Shown: positions 11,988 to 23,157 of the stretch, one piece after another | Layout: each line of letters starts with the position of its first letter | Position numbering within the stretch: the first letter of the stretch is position 1 | Source: Aselliscus stoliczkanus | Lineage: Eukaryota > Chordata > Mammalia > Chiroptera > Hipposideridae | DNA length: 64,000 nucleotides | Assembly: GCA_033961575.1 (NCBI GenBank) | Contig: CM066734.1 | Coordinates: 79,110,501 to 79,174,500 of the forward strand | Direction of reading: 5' to 3' | Notes under the pieces: model-generated | Databases searched by the model: none | Told to the model about the DNA's origin: nothing | What the model saw: only the letters and a program-made list of their open reading frames with translations | Translations under genes and position numbers: made by a program

Positions 11988-12994
11988 TCTGGCTGTCGCT
12001 CTGGGATTGCTTTGATGTATTAGATAGATCACCAGGAGAGCCCTGGCTGGATCACGCAGGCACACAGCTCACGGCCCAAGATTCCCAGGAGAACTCCCAG
12101 TCTCAGCCTGTCCCAATCAGCCGCTTGCAGATCAGGCCGAGCAGCCCGACAACCAATCACCAGCCTGGCAACTCTGCAAGCGCAGTGTGGAAAGCAGAGA
12201 CCCAAGGCGGCTTGCGTGCTCCCGCGTCTCAGTGAGCAGCCTGTTGGAGTCGGATCACTCCCACTAGGCGTTTCCCTGGCAACACAGCACAAGCCGAGCG
12301 GAGGGTGGGGATCCAAGGCCGCAGGCACGCGCGCACGCACGCACGCATGCACTTCGCCAGTTCCACCAGACCAATTAGGTCTCGGACCTGATCCTTCGTG
12401 GGAGGGCCCAAGCCCGACAAAATGGCGCCCTCCTTACACCACTCGCGTGCAAGCTCCGCACCATGGGAACAACAATCCAAAAACCTCCAGCCTTTGCACC
12501 AAAGGTGCTCAGCTCAGTCCGTCCCCGCAGGCTCCCGGCTCACACAGCCACTCCCTCCATCAGGAACCAGGTAAGTTCTCACCGGTGAGCAAGCCCGGGC
12601 GCCAGCCCCACTGATTCTCCAGCCGCTCTTAGCCTCACCAAGCTGAGGAAAGAGAGTCCTTACTAATTTATTGCCGGCTATCTTAGAACTCCTCTTCCCG
12701 ACAAAGGAGCTCTGGGCTGGTGAACTTGGGGTGCAGCCGGAGGGTCTCTCCCCCAACCAGACAAGCTTCCCACGGCTGGGGCTTCCCTCACGGGGCTCGC
12801 CCTCTCTCGTGTCCGCCCGTCCTACCAGACCCGACGTGGCCTCCTCTTTAAGTTCTTCGTTTAGTGGTTCTGTTCCTCCAGTGTTCTGGGGACCTCCAGG
12901 GTTGAATGCTGTATAATTTGCTTGTAATTTTGGTGTGATCCTGGGAGGCAGTTAGCACAGCGTCTGTCTATTGCGCCATTTTACTGGAAGTCCC
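11988..12994 (-). promoter_or_regulatory. L1 5' UTR/internal promoter, CpG-rich
   Basis: About 1 kb of CpG-dense sequence in an otherwise CpG-poor window. The first 25 bases of the element (on the minus strand) carry AAAATGGCGCAA (12,971-12,982), the type of YY1 site found at the start of L1 promoters, where YY1 is known to fix the transcription start. A second AAAATGGCG on the plus strand (12,419-12,427) could serve antisense initiation. An alternating purine-pyrimidine tract lies near 12,322-12,350. Activity is inferred. Confidence 0.7.
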
Positions 12995-13005
12995 CTGTTA
13001 TTCTT
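12995..13005 (+). repeat. L1 target-site duplication, right copy
   Basis: Exact partner of 10,287-10,297. Confidence 0.85.
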
Positions 13006-13545
13006 AATGAAATATTAACTTACTATATAACATTTCATTTTAACTGCATGGGTATGGAATCACTGTGTAAAGCTAATTTAGATATCAAATCCATATTTTA
13101 AAAATGCATAGAATTTTGTATTTAAAAATAAATATTTTATTTAATAGAAACTCAAAATTCTTCAGTATTTATAGTATCAGACAAAGGCTTAATAAATCCT
13201 TTCAATTATTTATTATCTCAAACTCTTTTGGAAAAACAATGTAAATTGATGGTGTTTTGCTGGTTGCGCAGAGAAAAATCCAGATATGTTTATAAATGTA
13301 CCTATTATGTTTCTTCCAAAAAGTTAATTTAATTTTTATACTACTAAATATATATATAGATATGAGACACACTTGTTAGGAAAATAAGTTACTTTTCCAC
13401 TGGAACTTATATTGAACTGCTTCTGTTACCTCTTGAAATTGCCGGGCTTTACTGGGTCTATTTTCAATTAGCCGCCTATTTAACTCAGTCTGGATTCCTT
13501 GTAAATTCATTTCTGTGATACTATTTTAATCATCCTCAATTTCTC
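13006..13545. other. AT-rich unique sequence
   Basis: Nothing recognisable between two L1 insertions. Confidence 0.5.
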
Positions 13546-13557
13546 GCTGATTTTTTT

Positions 13558-13987
13558 CTTTAATTGACGTTTATTGGGAGTAAAAATGGTTAGTAAAGTT
13601 ACATAGGTTTCAAGTGTACAATTTTGTAATACATCATCTATATAATCACATTGTGTGTTTACCACACAGAGTCAGCTCTCCTTCCATCACCATATATTCT
13701 ATCCCCTTTATCCTCATCTACCACCGCTTCCACCCTTATACTCTGGTAACCACTAAACTACTGTCTATGTCTATGAGTTTTTATTTGTTTGTTTCTCTTA
13801 TTCCTTTGTTGCTTTCAGTTTTATATCCCACTTATTAGTGAAATCATACAGTTCTTGACTTTTGGTATATATACACAATGGGATACTATTCTACCATAAG
13901 AAAAGATGAAATAGTGCCATTTGTGACAACATGGATAGCTCTTGAGATTATTATGCTAAGAGAAATGAGTCAGACAGAAAAATTATT
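13558..13987 (-). mobile_element. Small L1 insertion with 5' inversion (twin priming)
   Basis: 13,558 to about 13,858 is antisense L1 3' UTR and extreme ORF2 end ('cacttattagtgaaatcata'). About 13,859-13,987 is sense L1 ORF2 3' sequence ('cacaatgggatactattcta', 'gatgaaatagtgccatttgt', 'gagtcagacagaaaa'). In intact L1 these segments are adjacent and co-oriented. A 10-bp duplication (GCTGATTTTT, 13,546-13,555 and 13,988-13,997) brackets both, so a single insertion event made the inverted structure. Confidence 0.8.
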
Positions 13988-13997
13988 GCTGATTTTT

Positions 13998-14748
13998 GAC
14001 TTTCTAACTCATACCCCTACTTTCTTAATGTTTCCCCTGTTACCACTCTTAGACTGACAGGTAGCTTCAGATAAAAATCCTTAACTCTGATTTCTGAAAA
14101 GAAACAAGTATATACTTTCCAACCACTATTAAGCACTCATTGTTACTCACTAGCCTTTTTACTTAACCCCGTTCAACTCTCATACAGTTTCCATAGTTCC
14201 TATTCTAAAATATTTCTCTCACCTAAAGCCTCTGTTTCATTCCCACCATCTCACAAACTCAGACTTATCTTGTTGTATAGTTAAAAGCAAGGAAACAAAC
14301 AATAACAAAAATATTACCAGGCAGAACTCCACCAAATATCCCTCTTCTCCTATTCTTAACTGTTTCACCTATATTTGCATTATTCTCTGCTCAGAAAAGA
14401 GATGTGCTCATCATTTAGCCTGAAATGATTATAAAACCTTCCATAGTAATGTGAAACTTGATGAAAGTTCAAATCTTATAGAATTAGCCAAAGGAGTTAG
14501 GAAAGACCATTTAGGCACAGAACCATGAGAAAATAGGGATCATTGAAAGAATTGAATAGAAATAAGTGTGTAGTGTGTCCTTTTGTGTGTGGGCATGTTA
14601 TTACATCATTGTGTGTATGTTAGTGTGTATGGCCATGGATTGGAAAGGGAGTAAACGGGTTACTAACATTTGGGTAGTTTAAAGTTGGGAGAGATTTATG
14701 GGAATACAAAGAAGTGTTAGAGGAGCACTATCCAAGGCTTATCTCAAA
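13998..14748. other. Unique non-coding sequence
   Basis: No feature recognised. A TG-rich stretch ('gtgtgtgggcatg', 'tgtgtatgttagtgtgtat') is at about 14,565-14,630. Confidence 0.5.
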
Positions 14749-14764
14749 AAAGAGGAGTATTTTT
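14749..14764 (+). repeat. L1 target-site duplication, left copy
   Basis: The 16-bp word AAAGAGGAGTATTTTT recurs exactly at 16,473-16,488. Confidence 0.93.
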
Positions 14765-15209
14765 GTTTTCATTTATTTTTTACAACAGTGCAGTAGTTAT
14801 ACTTTTTACCCCTCAAAGTGACAGCCCTCTCCCCCAATCCACCGACCCTCTCCCCCCATATCATAACACCTATTACAACTCCCCTGGTCCCACTCCCACA
14901 CCGTACTCCTCATCCCGTGCCTATATGTATACATTCAATCACAGTTAACATTCAATATTATACAACGTCAGCTTCAGGTGTACAGCACAGTGATCAAGCC
15001 TCTACCCTATCCCCGAAGCGGTCTCCCCAACAAGACACGTGACCATCTGACACCCCACAAAGCATTCACAGCATTATCAATTACATTCCCAGAACTGCCC
15101 CCCATATCCCTGTGGCAACATTGTAGTCACCCACCTACGCTGTCCAAAACCTTCCCCTTATCCCTCATCCCCACCCCCTCCCAGCCAGCAACCATCAGTT
15201 TTTCCTTTA

Positions 15210-15842
15210 TATCTGCTTGATATTTTTTCAATCTTCTTAAATTTACTGAGACTTGTTTTGTGGCCTAACATGTGGTCTATCTTGGAAAATGTCCGATGTG
15301 CACTTGAGAAGAATATATGTTCTGTTGTTTCGGGATGAAATGCTCTAAAAATATCGATGAAATCCAGCTGGTCTAAAGTATCATTTAAGGCCACTCTTTT
15401 CCGTGTTGATTTTCTGTCTAGAGGATCTGTCCATCGGTGACAATGGGGTATTAAAGTCCCCTATTATGATAGTGTTACTGTTGATCTCTGTCTTTATGTC
15501 TGTCAAAATCTGTTTTATATAATTAGGAGCTCCTATGTTGGGTGCATAGATGTTTATTAGGGTTATAGTGCTGTTCTTTGTCTTCTATTGTAGTCTTCAT
15601 TTTAAAGTCTATTTTTTTCCAAAATAAGTACTGCTACTCCAGGTTTTTTTCTCATTTCCATTTGCATGAAATATCTTATTCCACGTGTAAACAGCATATA
15701 CACGGGTCCTATTTTCTTATCCCCTTAGCCACTCTCTGTCTTTTGATTGGAGAATTTAGCCCATTCACATTTAAAATGATTATTGACAGGTGCATATGTA
15801 TTGCCATTTTGTTATTTGTATTCCTGGTCTTCCTAGGTTAGC
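15210..15842 (-). pseudogene. L1 ORF2 5' remnant (endonuclease region)
   Basis: Antisense landmarks of the L1 ORF2 endonuclease region: 'gcctaacatgtggtctatct', 'gtcccctattatgatagtgt', 'gctcctatgttgggtgcata', 'cattcacatttaaaatgatt'. Several small indels break the frame, including one near 15,680 where the 'gatctgaggtggatctctta' stretch seen at 50,512-50,531 is lost. The region stops at the junction near 15,208. Confidence 0.8.
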
Positions 15843-16472
15843 TTGTTTACCCCTTTTTTCTGTTTAAAAAAGCCCTTTGAACATTTCTTGCAATGCTGGC
15901 TTGGTGGTTATGAATTCCTTAACCTTATTCTTTTCTGAGAAGCTCTTCATTTCTCCTTCAATTTTAAGTGATAGCCGTGCTGGGTAGAACAATCTTGGTT
16001 GTAGGCCTTTATTTTGCATCACTTTGAATATCTCCTGCCACTCCCTTCTGGCCTGCAGAGTTTCTGTAGACAAGTCAGCTGTTAGTCTTATAGGAGTTCC
16101 TTTGTATGTAACCTGCTGTATTTCTCTTGCTGCTTTTAGGATTCTGTCTCTGTCTTTAACCTTTGCCATGTTAACTATGATGTGTCTTGGTGTGGACCTG
16201 TTTGGGTTCAGCTTGTTTGGAAATCTCTACACTTCCTGGGCTTGTATGTCGATTTCCTTCACCAGGGTAGGGAACTTTTCAGTCATTATTTTTTCAAATA
16301 CATTCTCGACCCCTTGTTTCTTCTCTTCTCCTTCTGGTATTCCTATGATGCGGTATTGTTTGGCCTCATGTTGTCCCATAGGGCTCTTAAACTATTTTCA
16401 ATGTTTTTTATTCTTTTGTATTTTTGTTGTTCCACCTGGGTTATTTCTGCTATTATGTCTTCCAAATCGCTG
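15843..16472 (-). pseudogene. L1 ORF1, 3' two-thirds only
   Basis: The C-terminal frame is open for 101 codons (16,169-15,864) and starts MAKVKDRDRILKAAR, with TYKGTPIRLTADLS and LQPRLFYPARLS in the C-terminal RNA-binding domain. It is very close to the ORF1 at 11,129-11,987, indicating related L1 sources. The N-terminal head and most of the coiled coil are absent because the element is 5' truncated at 16,472. Confidence 0.85.
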
Positions 16473-16488
16473 AAAGAGGAGTATTTTT
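16473..16488 (+). repeat. L1 target-site duplication, right copy
   Basis: Exact partner of 14,749-14,764. Confidence 0.93.
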
Positions 16489-18345
16489 CAGTGGAAATAG
16501 ATGATAATGTTGAAGTCAGATATAATTAAGAAGTCAAAATTTAAAAAAGAAAAAAAATGACAATATAAGAGGAGGCAGGGAGAGAATTGAGTAAACTACA
16601 GTTTTCTGGTTTAGGTGAATACAACACAGGAAAACAAAAGAGGTATGACTTTTAGGAGAAAGATGATGAGTTTGATGATGATACAATGAATTTGCAAAAT
16701 TTTGATGACAAACTAGGATTAAAAATAGCCCTTAAATATAGACTCCACTTCTTCCATTTGTATTTTTTATTATCAGAGAACACTGATCTCTAATCCAACT
16801 ATTTCACTAAAACCAGAAATGCTTGAGTAACCAAGAAATAAAATCCAAAAAATAACAATAAGCATGCTCATGTTAAGGGGAATAATCTAAATATACATTT
16901 CCAAGTTGACAAAGGTGATGAAGTCATGGTTTCTATAGAAGATACATAATAGATTTTAAAACATGATTAATTTTAATTACTACACACTAATGAGAAGATA
17001 TCATTGCTTATGTTCCAACTTTGGTCAGTGCCTAGTTTTTTTAAAAAACTGTTTGATAGAATACTGAGTTTCAAAAATTCAATAGAGAGAATTGTGATTA
17101 TCTAAAATTAAATTTTAATCTGCTTTTCCGTAATCTTTCTACCATCGAATTTGTATTTTAAGTATAGTTGGAGAGAAATGTAGGATTATAATAGCCTGTA
17201 TATATATTTCAGTTAGATAGTTTCTTTTAACATGTTATACCTATAATTCCAACTACTACATTGGAGCAAAGTAAGTCATATCAGATTTTGTTCACAACCT
17301 ATATCTATAGGTTTATTTGGCATCAAAATACTACTTATATGAACTAGAAGTAAAAACTGTTAGGAAATAATTTTGATGGCATAAAGACAGAAAAGGATAT
17401 CTTAAGTGTTTATATGGAATGTTTTGTATGGAAATTTGCTAACTATATGGTTTGAGATGGTTCATGTTCAAGTAAAATATATATTTAATAGACAAAATCT
17501 TGAGGAAGATAAATCTGAATTTAAAATTGGGTTATGCACTGATTATATTTTTTTAAAACAGCAGTCTCCTAAGAGTTTACTAATAGCCTTAGTTTGGAGT
17601 ACATTATACATATGATTTTATTTTTAATATCTTAATGTAAAATCACAATAAAGACCATTGAGTCTCAAATATTTTGAAATTGCAAAACCTTTATATTTTA
17701 ATTGAAATTATGACACTAAAATTTCTTACAGTGACTATTAAAGGTAAGTGAATTCAAATAAATTGTGTTGTGTAGGATTTTAGAACACTTCCATGATGCA
17801 TCTATTATAGGAAGTGTTGTCAAATATTTAATAGTTAACATTAGTGAAGCCTGAAAGTAAGATGATCTGTCAAAACTACAAGTTTTATTGCTTTAAGTTT
17901 ACAAAGCTCTGTAACTTAAATTATTTCAAGTGATTGTTACAACTCTATATTGTAATTGTACCCTTATCTCACCAGACAATCTCACTTAAAGAATTAAAAT
18001 TTAGAGAAACTGCTATGAACTTGTCTGCTCATAATTTCAAATTATTTTCTACTGCTAAAATTAAAATAAAGTTATTTCTTTAAAACTATTTTGATATATA
18101 CATAATCTGCATATACATAATGTATAGATAATCTTTTAGTTAATAGAAATGGACCATTTATCTAATAGGCTTAATTAAACTACCAAGTGAAATTTTTAAA
18201 AAAATAATTAAAAATATATTTCCAAAAATTATTGTATTTTTACTCAACTGAATTACCTGAGTAATAAACCTGCTTTCTAATTTACTATTATTTGTGGTCT
18301 TTAAAATTCTGACGGTTCTATGCATAGACAAATCTTACAAATAAT
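16489..18345. other. AT-rich unique sequence
   Basis: No repeat or gene recognised. Confidence 0.5.
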
Positions 18346-18349
18346 TGCC

Positions 18350-18665
18350 AATGACCATATTCATAATGCCTCTATCGATTGGCTTCCATATTCTGTTTCT
18401 TTTGCCTGTTTCAGTGGCACTATATTGGCAAATCGCCTTAACTGAAGGGCACTAATTTGCATAATAATTTGCATAAAGAGTTTAATCAAAAATAAAATCA
18501 ATTCTGAAATCCATTTGCATCTTTATGATAAATTAGGAAAATTACATAGAAGATGCAAACCCCAGCAATTAGAACTGGCATTTGGTCAGCCGTTTTTTTT
18601 AACTTGGTTTTCCCAAGGAATAATTACCATGACCAGGGATAAGGGAACAATAGGTTAAGTACCCC
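18350..18665. promoter_or_regulatory. Candidate conserved enhancer with octamer (POU) motif cluster
   Basis: Three exact ATTTGCAT octamers in the same orientation lie within 66 bp (18,455-18,462, 18,467-18,474, 18,513-18,520), with a reverse 7-base match ATGCAAA at 18,553-18,559. The first two are 12 bp apart. The surroundings are repeat-free and less AT-monotonous than their neighbours, typical of mammalian conserved non-coding elements. POU-domain binding to ATTTGCAT is established; enhancer function here is inferred. Confidence 0.45.
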
Positions 18666-18837
18666 CAAAAGTCATTAACATCTTAAAAAACTGACAATTA
18701 AACTACACTTACAAATAGAACAGAAATTACAAAATTATGTTATTAACTTTACTGTAAATAAAATGAATAGATTTCATTCAAAGATATATACTATATATCT
18801 ATATACCTATATAGATAGATATATAGATATATTATTT

Positions 18838-18985
18838 CCCATTTAAAAGATGAGGATGATGAGGATGAGAGAGTAATCTAGTAAACTTCCTAAGGTTACT
18901 TGGCTTGTGCATGGCAGAGCCATATTTTAAATCTAAATCATGTGGCTCCAGAGTATTTTCTCTTAACCATTATTCTTTAATGCCT
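18838..18985 (+). repeat. MIR SINE relic
   Basis: The order 'aagatgaggat...', 'ctaaggttacttggcttgt', 'ggcagagccatattttaaa' and 'cagagtattttctcttaacc' follows the MIR core and 3' part. It is preceded by an AT-rich TATA/TAGA cryptic repeat at about 18,785-18,832. Confidence 0.65.
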
Positions 18986-20515
18986 CCATCATTTTTTATT
19001 GCACGTTCCAATATGAATTACATTTTGTTGTGATACAAAGTATCACATAGTAAGTCGTCATAATATTTTGGGGAATATATATTATTGTCTGATTTTTGTG
19101 AGATTTAAGTTTTTTAACTTCAGAAAGTTAGTTTCAATAATTGACCATATGTGGGTAGTGTATGATACAATATATATGTAAAGGTATCCAGCATACACTT
19201 TCTCCTTGATGGCCCCGGAAATACTCAAGAAGCATCAGTTTTTTCCACTTTGTGCTTCCTAAAGAACCCCATTCTTTTGTTCATCAACCTTAGTTTGATT
19301 TCTGAGATATTTTACACTAAGCACCTAGCTATGATTCTTTATCGCTTTCCTAGATAAAGAAAATAAATAATGATGAGAGCTGCTGACTTTTCAAAGGCAA
19401 AGCATGTATGACATTCCAATTAGCCAGATTTATTCAATAAATTATTCATAGCATCAAAATAAATGATAAATGTTAACCAAGTTTCCAAACTCTTTGAAAT
19501 ACACTTAATCTAAATTTATCACATACACACATTATACATATATCTGATATAATAAGTAATACACCCTACTAAAAACATAGAGCTTTATGTTTTGTCTTAT
19601 GTTAAATTAATATTTTAATACACAATAAGTTGGATAAATCTATTAGTAAGTTTGACATGACTTTACCTCCTGTCACGTATCAGAAGCAAATCTGACAACT
19701 ATGAAAAGAAATATAATTAATTATTCTTTTGATGTGTAGGACATCTACAAAGGTAAAAGAAAAGTGCAAATTACTTATTAAATTTCACGTAGAGATGCTC
19801 TTGTCTTTAAATAGTTTGTGGTTGTTTATGGAAAAAGCAACTACCTCAAATCCAGGTCTAAGTAATCAGTCTATCCATTGTATGGGAAGTATCAAAATAA
19901 GAAAGATCTATAGATTAATTATAAATATCTGAATTATTTCCAGTTTCTTCAAAGACAAATAGTTTCCTATTTTTTCCTTATCTCAAGAACAACCTGCCAA
20001 GAGAATAATAAATCATAAATAGAAGTTTGTGTCTGGGTTCATAAAGAAATTGATTATAAAACAGTATTCCCACCTGCCTCTTCCCCCCAGTTATTTTTTT
20101 TTAACAGTGAAATCAATGGAAAAGTTCATCCATTTCCTTTATATCTTCAAAAACCTTTAGAAAATATGCCTTGACTCATCTGTTGTTGGTGCTATTTCAA
20201 CCAGATTATCCTAAATTTTCTTCCAGGCTAAGACAAATGAGGATCTAAAGCTGTGAAAGTTTAAACTGATGTTTTTTTTTCTTTCTTCTACTTCTTCTTC
20301 TTAATTTTGACCTTTTGTTTTCATTCAGCTTTAGAATTATGTCACTTATGCTAAACTCTAAATTTGTATCCACTAACACTTCTATTATTCTATAGTCAGG
20401 TCCTGACGCTTAAAATAACAAAGAACGCATACTAAATGGCATGACTGACAAATATTGTTAATATTTAGAACTTCTTTAACATCCTAGTACTAAAATTGAT
20501 GTAAGATATTTTTCT
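18986..20515. other. Unique AT-rich sequence
   Basis: Nothing recognised beyond short T-rich tracts. Confidence 0.5.
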
Positions 20516-20518
20516 TGT

Positions 20519-20880
20519 GTTGGGATCGTAGTCTCGTGAAGCTGAAGAATAGAGACATGGACCAGAGAGGTAAAGTTTGTAGCAGAGGATAGTTTATTAA
20601 CTGTCTAAAAACAAGGTGGTTCCCAACTGGGTTGGCCCCTAGCTAGGGTAAATGGTTTGAGTTTTATACATTTTTTCTGCCTGGAAGGGGGAATGCTGAA
20701 ATACTGGTGCCTGTTATTGAAGGGTTTATCAGGTTTGTTCTGTTGGTAAGCCATGGGGAGGCCTTTCTAATGTCTTCCAAAATGGCTTTGTTGCTCTGGA
20801 GCATGACTGATGTCTCTGTTCTAGTATGAGGGAGTTACCCTATAATTTTGAAAGAAATGGCTACTTTAAGAAATAACCAG
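20519..20880 (-). repeat. LTR-like fragment (probable antisense solo LTR)
   Basis: It begins TGTTGGGATCGTAGTCTCG, and 'agtttattaac' resembles an inverted polyadenylation region. Composition shifts relative to the AT-rich flanks. No clear duplication was found and the family is not assigned. Confidence 0.4.
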
Positions 20881-22291
20881 TTTTTTTATCTTTGTTCAGT
20901 CTTTCAGTGAATTCCTGAACTGCCTATATTATACTAACTAATGTGTCTTAAAATCAGCCTTTTTTCTAAGAAAAAAATACAGGCTTACCTGTATGTAAAA
21001 ACGGTATGGAATGAATTAACTTATAAATAGGCATAGTATGCTTCAGGGACAAAAATTAAATGGAAAAAAGTTTAGAGTAGTATTCATTTTATAGTGTATT
21101 TCTTTACTTTGATATCACTCAGCACTGAGGGATTTCTATTGAAATCTGAATTATGGTAATATTATCTATTTATAGAAGGAATTAAAAAAATATAAGCATG
21201 ATCAGTAACAAGAGGAGAATACAGCTACACTTCTGAAGGTGTTTTATAAACAATAATCTTGTAGGTTCCCAAAGCATTCTGTGAACAATAAAAATAAATA
21301 TGAAGTCCTTTAACAAATAAAATGTTTAACTTTATTTAAACCAGATTTTTCCAAAATATTTGGGGATGGCAAGGATCTTCCATGGAATTGAGTTTTCACT
21401 GGAATATTGGAGAAATGCAGACATTAAAAAAAATTCTTTTAGCACTAAAGGAACTACCTGCTTCATTGTCATATAATTACCAAATAAGCACATGTATGGA
21501 ACTTTAGAATTAAGCACAAATATATTTTTAAAGAATTGTATCATAAACAGCACACAGAGGGCAGATGTACAGTTTTTAAAGGACTACAAAGTCCAACATA
21601 TTACATAATATTGGCCACCATATAAACAGTAGTAGGCAAAATATAATCAAATTCAAATTTAAATTTACTTGGTTATTCTATGAAATAGGGTAAAATATAA
21701 AATATAACTTATGTGGTGACAAAGAAAATCTAAAATCAGAAACAGTTAAAAAAAAGAAGATTCCCAAGACTTTGCTAAATATTGTGAAAATCAACCAGCA
21801 TTCACCATCAGTTTTACTTTTTTGTCAAAAAGAACAATAACACATTGCAGGGATCTTTCAGGCAGCTTGGCTTTTGCATAATGTATGGCAGAGTGGTATT
21901 CATCAGTGCTCATTCTTTGCCAATCAATGGGACAGTTTCCCATTGTGTAGTGTTGTAAAAGGAAGCCCAAACAACTGGAAGTAAAGAATAAAGACAAAAA
22001 AAATGGATTTTTGTAAAATATTTATCAAAACAAGTACCATGAAAATCATGTTTCAACTTCTAAAATAATATCTGGGTTGAATATAGTTTTCAGCTAACAT
22101 TGGGCTATGTATGACACAGTAATCCTGATCATCTACTCAAAAATTATTTTCATGTCTCTGATGCCAGTGAATAGTGACTTAGTTTTTTTTTTAATGAGAT
22201 GAAAGAACTTTCTGTCAAAATATTTTTCAAGTGTAACAATGAATTATAAGACTCTAAAGTTAACTCTACAAATATGAAAACTTGAGTTTTT
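20881..22291. other. Unique AT-rich sequence
   Basis: Nothing recognised. Confidence 0.5.
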
Positions 22292-22304
22292 AAAAGTATG
22301 TTTA

Positions 22305-22410
22305 GGGCCGGCCGAGTGGTGCGGTGGTAAACCGCTGGCTTGGGAAGCCAGAGGCCCCGGTTCGAGTCCCACATATGAGGGCCAGTGACACTGCCCTCCA
22401 AAAAAAAAAA
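22305..22410 (+). mobile_element. tRNA-derived SINE, family A, copy 1
   Basis: Starts GGGCCGGCCGAGTGG, has an A-box-like TGGTGCGGTGG, a CTGGCTTGGGAAGCCAG anticodon-like stem-loop, a B box GGTTCGAGTCCC, and ends TGACACTGCCCTCC plus poly-A. Duplications of AAAGTATGTTTA flank it (22,293-22,304 and 22,411-22,422), and the site has the L1-endonuclease look (TTTT/AAAA). About 95 bp of body with no unrelated 3' domain. Confidence 0.93.
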
Positions 22411-22422
22411 AAAGTATGTTTA

Positions 22423-23145
22423 ATGTTTCGGTGTGATAATTCTCTACTTTACATTGTGATAGGTCATACAGCCAAGAACGGACATTGAGTCATATAGATA
22501 TTTTAGTCATATAGGTTTGATGATTACCCAAAATAGGTTCCTCATTAGGCTTGGAACATTGCTTAATGTTGTATTTTGCCAAAGTAACTGTATTCCTATA
22601 TTGCCATTTGTGCACACAAATTCAAAGTTATGGATTCATATAAAGTCCCAAGAGAAAATTTCTCTACAGTATTCATTCCACATGGAGGTGTAATATTTTC
22701 CCTTTAATATTAACATCCATTGTCATGTAATAAAAACAAGCACTCCTTCAATTTTGTCCCTAAAATCAACATGGCATAATATAAAGGTAAATGTTGATAA
22801 ATTTAAATGATACAGACATTTATATTAATTTTTTTAATTCTACTTTGAATCTGAATGATTTTCCCCAAACCTCTGTGTGATTCTAGTATTGTGAAAAAAA
22901 GAAATCTTAAATTCAGTGTCATTTAAAATTATTTTCAAAACTTTTTACTTTTAATTCATAATGCATTTTAACTTTTTCTCCTCAAAGGAAGATCTTTCTT
23001 CTTTCTTTTTCTTTACTGACTAATGGCAATGTTTGTTTACTCTTAAGAAAATATATTTTATTAATACCAATTAATAATATAAATTTTTCATTATTCACAA
23101 GTTCAACGATTCCTAGAGTCTATTAAATGTTACTAAATTAAGTTT
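22423..23145. other. Unique AT-rich sequence
   Basis: Nothing recognised. Confidence 0.5.
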
Positions 23146-23157
23146 TAAAGTAAATTT

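Larger units (their letters stand above)
10298..12994 (-). mobile_element. Rearranged L1 with 5' UTR and ORF1 but almost no ORF2 (HAL1-like)
   Basis: Read on the minus strand, the element runs: CpG-rich 5' UTR (12,994-11,988), ORF1 (11,987 to about 11,129), about 35 bp of ORF2 linker (about 11,083-11,050), a partial 3' UTR (about 11,046-10,906), the extreme 3' end of ORF2 (about 10,905-10,830), a complete 3' UTR (to about 10,338), and an interrupted poly-A tail. It is bracketed by an exact 11-bp duplication and begins with the usual GGGGACTTCCAGT-type L1 start. The endonuclease and reverse transcriptase are absent, so the copy was mobilised by ORF2 protein from another L1. The CpGs of its 5' UTR are largely preserved, which suggests a young insertion. 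The organisation resembles half-L1 (HAL1) elements, but whether it belongs to a named family is not known. Confidence 0.85.
14765..16472 (-). mobile_element. Internally deleted, 5'-truncated L1 (ORF1 part, endonuclease part, 3' UTR)
   Basis: On the minus strand: ORF1 from its middle (16,472 to about 15,843), the start of ORF2 with endonuclease remnants (about 15,842-15,210), then directly the 3' UTR (about 15,207-14,790) and a short A-rich tail. The reverse transcriptase and C-terminal part of ORF2 are missing. The exact 16-bp duplication proves one insertion event, so the deletion either existed in the source RNA or arose during insertion. The ORF2/3' UTR junction is the same as in the element at 10,298-12,994, which favours a deleted source. 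Confidence 0.88.

Noticed and set aside
11891..12235. Open frames opposite L1 ORF1 and its 5' UTR
   Set aside because: Shadow frames of a coiled-coil coding strand and GC-rich 5' UTR.
12216..12614. 132-codon plus-strand open frame in CpG-rich DNA, possible CpG-island exon
   Set aside because: It lies on the antisense strand of the L1 5' UTR. The CpG density explains the lack of stops, and the element ends and duplication place it inside L1.
22305..22410. tRNA gene
   Set aside because: A and B boxes and an anticodon-like stem are present, but the acceptor stem cannot close, an A-tail follows, and target duplications flank it. It is a SINE, as are the similar sites at 26.1, 28.8, 29.5, 37.2, 52.8, 59.0, 59.3 and 59.7 kb.
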